From a bacterium BMS3Bbin03 (GTDB lineage Bacteria; Zhuqueibacterota; JdFR-76; BMS3Abin05): a stretch of 64,000 nt of DNA. Both the position numbers and the translations under genes were made by a program. Of this stretch, positions 62,008 to 64,000 are shown piece after piece. The stretch covers positions 1-64,000 of the forward strand of contig BDTM01000021.1 in the NCBI GenBank assembly GCA_002898015.1, in the 5' to 3' direction. Below the pieces are notes generated by a model. The model saw nothing but the letters and a program-made list of their open reading frames with translations, did no database searches and was not told the origin of the DNA. Each line of letters begins with the position of its first letter. The stretch's first letter is position 1.

Positions 62008-62701
62008 CAAAGGCACGGCACCGTTAACCCAAAATTACGTCCCTTTTAAAATCGGAAATCTATGGACCTACCGGGTCACACCGTCCGATTCTGGTTCCGC
62101 CTACACGGCGACGCAGGAAATTGTGGGTTCCTCGAAAATTAACGGGCACGAAGTCGTGGTCATGGAAATAAAAAATACCCAGGATCCGGAAAATTGGACA
62201 AAGCAGTTTTTTCAAGTTTCAAACAATGCACTGCTCCTTTACGGATGGCAGAGTTACGATGCCGTCAAAGGAGATACCGCAAAGATTTTTTTCCCGGACG
62301 GCGTTCAGTGGGTCACCCTTCCTTTTGAGGAAAACAAAACCTGGTCGATTTACCGCTACACAGGCTCGCTGGCGGAGGCTCCTCTTGTGGGTTCCGTTTT
62401 GCCGTCTGCCGATCTTGACGGTGACGGCAAGCCGGATCGGGTCGTTTTGGCGATCACGGGGAAGTCCTATTCCATAGAAACAATTCAGGCCGCAGGAAAG
62501 TCTTTTCAGGCCTATAAAATCGACATCACGATTAATGCAACTGTCACGCTGAGTCAGACGCATCTGACCGTGCCGTACACATTGAAATTCGGCACATTCT
62601 GGTTCGTTCCGGAGGTTGGGATTGTTAAGATGGCTCAATATGATTTTTATGGAAAGCCGACAGACGTCTGGCTGCTGGAATCCTATTCGCTGAAGGGGTA
62701 A
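61928..62701 (+). CDS. Lipoprotein of unknown function
   Basis: A 257-residue lipoprotein with lipobox TIGC (Cys near 21) and CSKKSADKG behind it. The body begins FKIGNLWTYRVT and is strand-rich, with an acidic DLDGDGKPD loop near residue 160 that looks like a calcium site. GGGAGG lies 8 bases before the ATG, inside the end of rdgB, which supports this start despite the 80-bp overlap. Function unknown; similar FxxGNxWxY lipoproteins are common in FCB genomes. Confidence 0.82.
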   Translation: MKKWIQLTGILIVMVAMTIGCSKKSADKGTAPLTQNYVPFKIGNLWTYRVTPSDSGSAYTATQEIVGSSKINGHEVVVMEIKNTQDPENWTKQFFQVSNNALLLYGWQSYDAVKGDTAKIFFPDGVQWVTLPFEENKTWSIYRYTGSLAEAPLVGSVLPSADLDGDGKPDRVVLAITGKSYSIETIQAAGKSFQAYKIDITINATVTLSQTHLTVPYTLKFGTFWFVPEVGIVKMAQYDFYGKPTDVWLLESYSLKG

Positions 62702-62710
62702 TGAAAAATC

Positions 62711-62739
62711 TTGATTTTTGAACGGAAATCATTTATATT
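62711..62739 (+). promoter_or_regulatory. Promoter of the tRNA-Pro / tRNA-Arg genes
   Basis: TTGATT (62711-62716) and TATATT (62734-62739) are separated by exactly 17 bases. The start would be near 62746, ten bases before tRNA-Pro. Confidence 0.65.
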
Positions 62740-62755
62740 ACAATCCATCTTTTTA

Positions 62756-62833
62756 CGGGGCGTAGCGCAGCCCGGTTAGCGCGCCTGCTTTGGGAGCAGG
62801 AAGTCCCGAGTTCAAATCTCGGCGCCCCGACCA
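62756..62833 (+). tRNA. tRNA-Pro (anticodon UGG)
   Basis: The full cloverleaf is visible: acceptor CGGGGCG with CGCCCCG, anticodon stem CCTGC/GCAGG with loop TTTGGGA (anticodon TGG) and the T-arm GTTCAAATC. The CCA end is encoded (62831-62833). It is followed after 26 bp by tRNA-Arg. Confidence 0.97.
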
Positions 62834-62859
62834 TTTACAAAGCGGATGGAATTCCAATT

Positions 62860-62933
<74 letters not shown>

Positions 62934-62942
62934 CGTGAAAAA

Positions 62943-62970
62943 GCCCCTGTAATTTCAGGGGCATTTTTTT
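62943..62970 (+). terminator. Terminator of the tRNA operon
   Basis: GCCCCTG (62943-62949) and CAGGGGC (62956-62962) pair perfectly around a 6-base loop, followed by ATTTTTTT. Confidence 0.93.
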
Positions 62971-63002
62971 ATGTTTCGGGTTTGTTTTACAGCGAGGATT
63001 GT

Positions 63003-63058
63003 GACAGAGCAATCCGCCTGAGGCGGATAGGTTGCAGGTTCGATTCCTGCCGGGCGTA
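63003..63058 (+). pseudogene. tRNA-Arg 3'-half fragment, unit 1
   Basis: The last 30 bases (AGGTTGCAGGTTCGATTC onward to GCGTA) are identical to tRNA-Arg. The acceptor 5' half and D-arm are missing, and the anticodon arm is replaced by ATCCG/CGGAT with loop CCTGAGG. It cannot fold into a full tRNA. It opens a 113-bp tandem unit (63003, 63116, 63229). Confidence 0.8.
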
Positions 63059-63068
63059 CAGAGGAATG

Positions 63069-63102
63069 CCCCTGGAGAAGAAACTGCTTCAGGGGTTTTG
63101 TT
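63069..63102 (+). terminator. Hairpin after tRNA fragment 1
   Basis: CCCCTGGAG (63069-63077) pairs with CTTCAGGGG (63087-63095, one G-U), followed by TTTTGTT. It is part of each 113-bp unit. Confidence 0.7.
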
Positions 63103-63115
63103 ATTGAGGCAAGGG

Positions 63116-63171
63116 GACAGAGCAATCCGCCTGAGGCGGATAGGTTGCAGGTTCGATTCCTGCCGGGCGTA
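63116..63171 (+). pseudogene. tRNA-Arg 3'-half fragment, unit 2
   Basis: Identical over 56 bases to unit 1, with the same missing 5' half and the same CCTGAGG loop. It lies exactly 113 bp after unit 1. Confidence 0.8.
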
Positions 63172-63181
63172 CAGAGAGATA

Positions 63182-63215
63182 CCCCTGGAGAAGAGACTGC
63201 TTCAGGGGTTTTGTT
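63182..63215 (+). terminator. Hairpin after tRNA fragment 2
   Basis: CCCCTGGAG (63182-63190) with CTTCAGGGG (63200-63208), followed by TTTTGTT; nearly identical to the hairpin at 63069. Confidence 0.7.
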
Positions 63216-63228
63216 ATTGAGGCAAGGG

Positions 63229-63652
63229 GACAGAGCAATCCGCCTGAGGCCATTAGCGTCAACTTAAATTTGTAATTTGGCGGAATTTTCCTAAAAACAA
63301 AAAACATATCATCCCTACGGGATTTAAAGCGATTTTGGTATCATTATACTACAAACATTTCGCCCCGCTGGGGCTGCGTTGTAACTCCTTGTTTATCCAT
63401 AGGTTAATACCGACCCAATGAAAGCGCCGTTAGGTGCGACATGTTTGTAGTAGAATGAATGCTTTATCTTTTAGAGTGCCGTTAGGTACGACATGTTATT
63501 CTTGTTTTCTGAAAAGCAAGATTTGCTTGGAATAGAAGAAAATGTGAAGCAAATATTTGTAAATACTGTGTTTACAAAACTCCAAACAGAGATTAGGTTG
63601 ACGCCAATGGCCTGAGGCGGATAGGTTGCAGGTTCGATTCCTGCCGGGCGTA
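63229..63652 (+). pseudogene. tRNA-Arg 3'-half fragment, unit 3, split by an inserted element
   Basis: The 5' part (63229-63250) and the 3' part (63610-63652) together restore the 56-base fragment exactly once one copy of the 9-base GCCTGAGGC is removed. The interruption is the element at 63251-63609. Confidence 0.8.
63251..63609. mobile_element. 359-bp non-coding element with inverted ends and 9-bp target duplication
   Basis: The ends CATTAGCGTCAACTTAA (63251-63267) and, inverted, CATTGGCGTCAACCTAA (63593-63609) match in 15 of 17 bases. The 9-base GCCTGAGGC flanks it on both sides (63242-63250, 63610-63618), as expected of a target-site duplication. It holds no credible gene, so it would need a transposase from elsewhere. 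Inside, 63342-63366 and 63433-63457 form an imperfect inverted repeat (22 of 25), with GCCCCGCTGGGGC next to it, and a CCGTTAGGTxCGACATG block is repeated at about 63428 and 63480. A copy of the end sequence lies at 3035-3050. Confidence 0.8.
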
Positions 63653-63660
63653 CGTGAAAA

Positions 63661-63697
63661 AGCCCCCGTTAATATTGTATTGACCGGGGCTTTTTTT
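63661..63697 (+). terminator. Terminator after the tRNA-derived repeats
   Basis: AGCCCC (63661-63666) pairs with GGGGCT (63686-63691) across a 19-base loop, followed by a run of seven T. Confidence 0.75.
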
Positions 63698-64000
63698 GTT
63701 GGTTTTTGATGGGGTTTAATTCGGCTGGAACTGCGGGGAAAGACAAGAACCCACAAATGAAAACAAAATAATAATCGGGGCAGAACAGGTGTATTCCAAA
63801 CAGGGATGTCCCCGTCCGGCAGTGGAATATCGCAGAGGAAAGTGCGTCAAGTTCAAGGAAAAATATTGGCAGCAAGGGGGATGGGAAGCCATAATAAAAG
63901 TGGGTGCCTGCAGCAGAATCGGTATTCTTTACACCGCTGTAGACGCAAGGAAAAGAATTTTTAAAAGTTGAATGGTTATTTGAAGGGATTAAGAAATGTG
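63698..64000. other. Non-coding or unassigned end of the window
   Basis: I see no supported gene. A 60-codon open frame at 63789-63971 has no ribosome-binding site and no recognisable motif. GAGGAAAGT at 63835-63843 recalls the conserved P4 strand of RNase P RNA, but the flanking sequence does not fit that RNA. The region may hold the start of a feature that continues beyond the window. Confidence 0.5.

Noticed and set aside
63003..63652. The 113-bp repeats as a CRISPR array or as full tRNA genes
   Set aside because: The unit is long and uniform with no variable spacers, and the tRNA 5' half is missing, so neither reading holds.
63835..63843. GAGGAAAGT as a sign of RNase P RNA
   Set aside because: Only this 9-base core fits; the neighbouring helices and other conserved blocks of RNase P RNA are not present in the remaining 160 bases.
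63789..63971. Open frame of 60 codons at the window end
   Set aside because: No ribosome-binding site, no signal or domain, unusual composition (many Arg, Lys, Gly, Cys), and it lies in a region that reads as non-coding.

Overview
The window looks like chromosomal DNA of a Gram-negative bacterium of the FCB superphylum, probably outside the classical Bacteroidetes (Calditrichota, KSB1 or Ignavibacteria-like lineages fit). The reasons are: three secreted proteins with a C-terminal type IX-like sorting domain (YPNP start, LPSGIYFYE-type end), two PorV/PorQ-type outer-membrane proteins, ExbB/ExbD/TonB and SPOR-domain envelope genes, many lipoproteins, and one promoter of the Bacteroidetes type (TAnnTTTG at -7) beside ordinary -35/-10 promoters. 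Several genes start with TTG or GTG behind a clear ribosome-binding site. I see no rRNA, CRISPR array, prophage or plasmid functions. The lineage is an inference.

From 1 to 47.7 kb almost every gene lies on the minus strand. 0.3-5.5 kb: two tandem paralogous secreted subtilisins with a small lipoprotein between them that resembles their propeptide. 5.5-8.6 kb: a nucleotidyltransferase/phosphomannomutase fusion and a small HAD protein. 8.7-20.1 kb: an envelope-lipid block. Reading along the minus strand it runs: YvlD-like membrane protein, Mla-type lipid transporter (mlaE, mlaF, mlaD), patatin phospholipase, membrane histidine kinase, sigma-54 response regulator, then a strong sigma-54 promoter match in front of an SPW-repeat membrane protein and two radical SAM enzymes that end at a terminator. 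This reads as an envelope-sensing two-component system with its likely target operon next door, and it is my best candidate for an undescribed system.

20.3-23.9 kb: an operon of a VTT membrane protein, a glycosyltransferase, a DUF2851 protein and an alkylguanine-DNA methyltransferase. 24.0-35.1 kb: ccdA; an outer-membrane protein joining a metalloprotease-like domain, a propeller and a barrel; lipoproteins; SpoIID; two TonB proteins; ExbD, ExbD, ExbB with a clear promoter and terminator; and a C-terminal processing protease. 35.3-45.3 kb: a four-helix-bundle protein, then a long run of closely packed genes (pdxJ, tryptophanase, HAD, lipoprotein, Asp-box propeller with sorting domain, two PorV-like proteins, GH57 enzyme). 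45.8-49.8 kb: a polysaccharide deacetylase-like protein, a lipoprotein, fxsA (plus strand), a thioesterase and trmB.

From 50 kb most genes are on the plus strand: an ABC-2 exporter, a lipoprotein, a candidate small RNA, a PilZ protein (minus), an NSS transporter with a 38-residue MetS-like partner, holA, an ECF sigma factor, its putative anti-sigma factor, an HtrA-like protein that has lost its catalytic His and Ser, a GAF protein, rdgB overlapping a lipoprotein gene, and tRNA-Pro and tRNA-Arg. Behind tRNA-Arg lie three 113-bp tandem copies of a tRNA 3' half plus hairpin; the third is split by a 359-bp element with terminal inverted repeats and a 9-bp target duplication. A second element family with inverted ends has copies at 17.9 and 45.3 kb.
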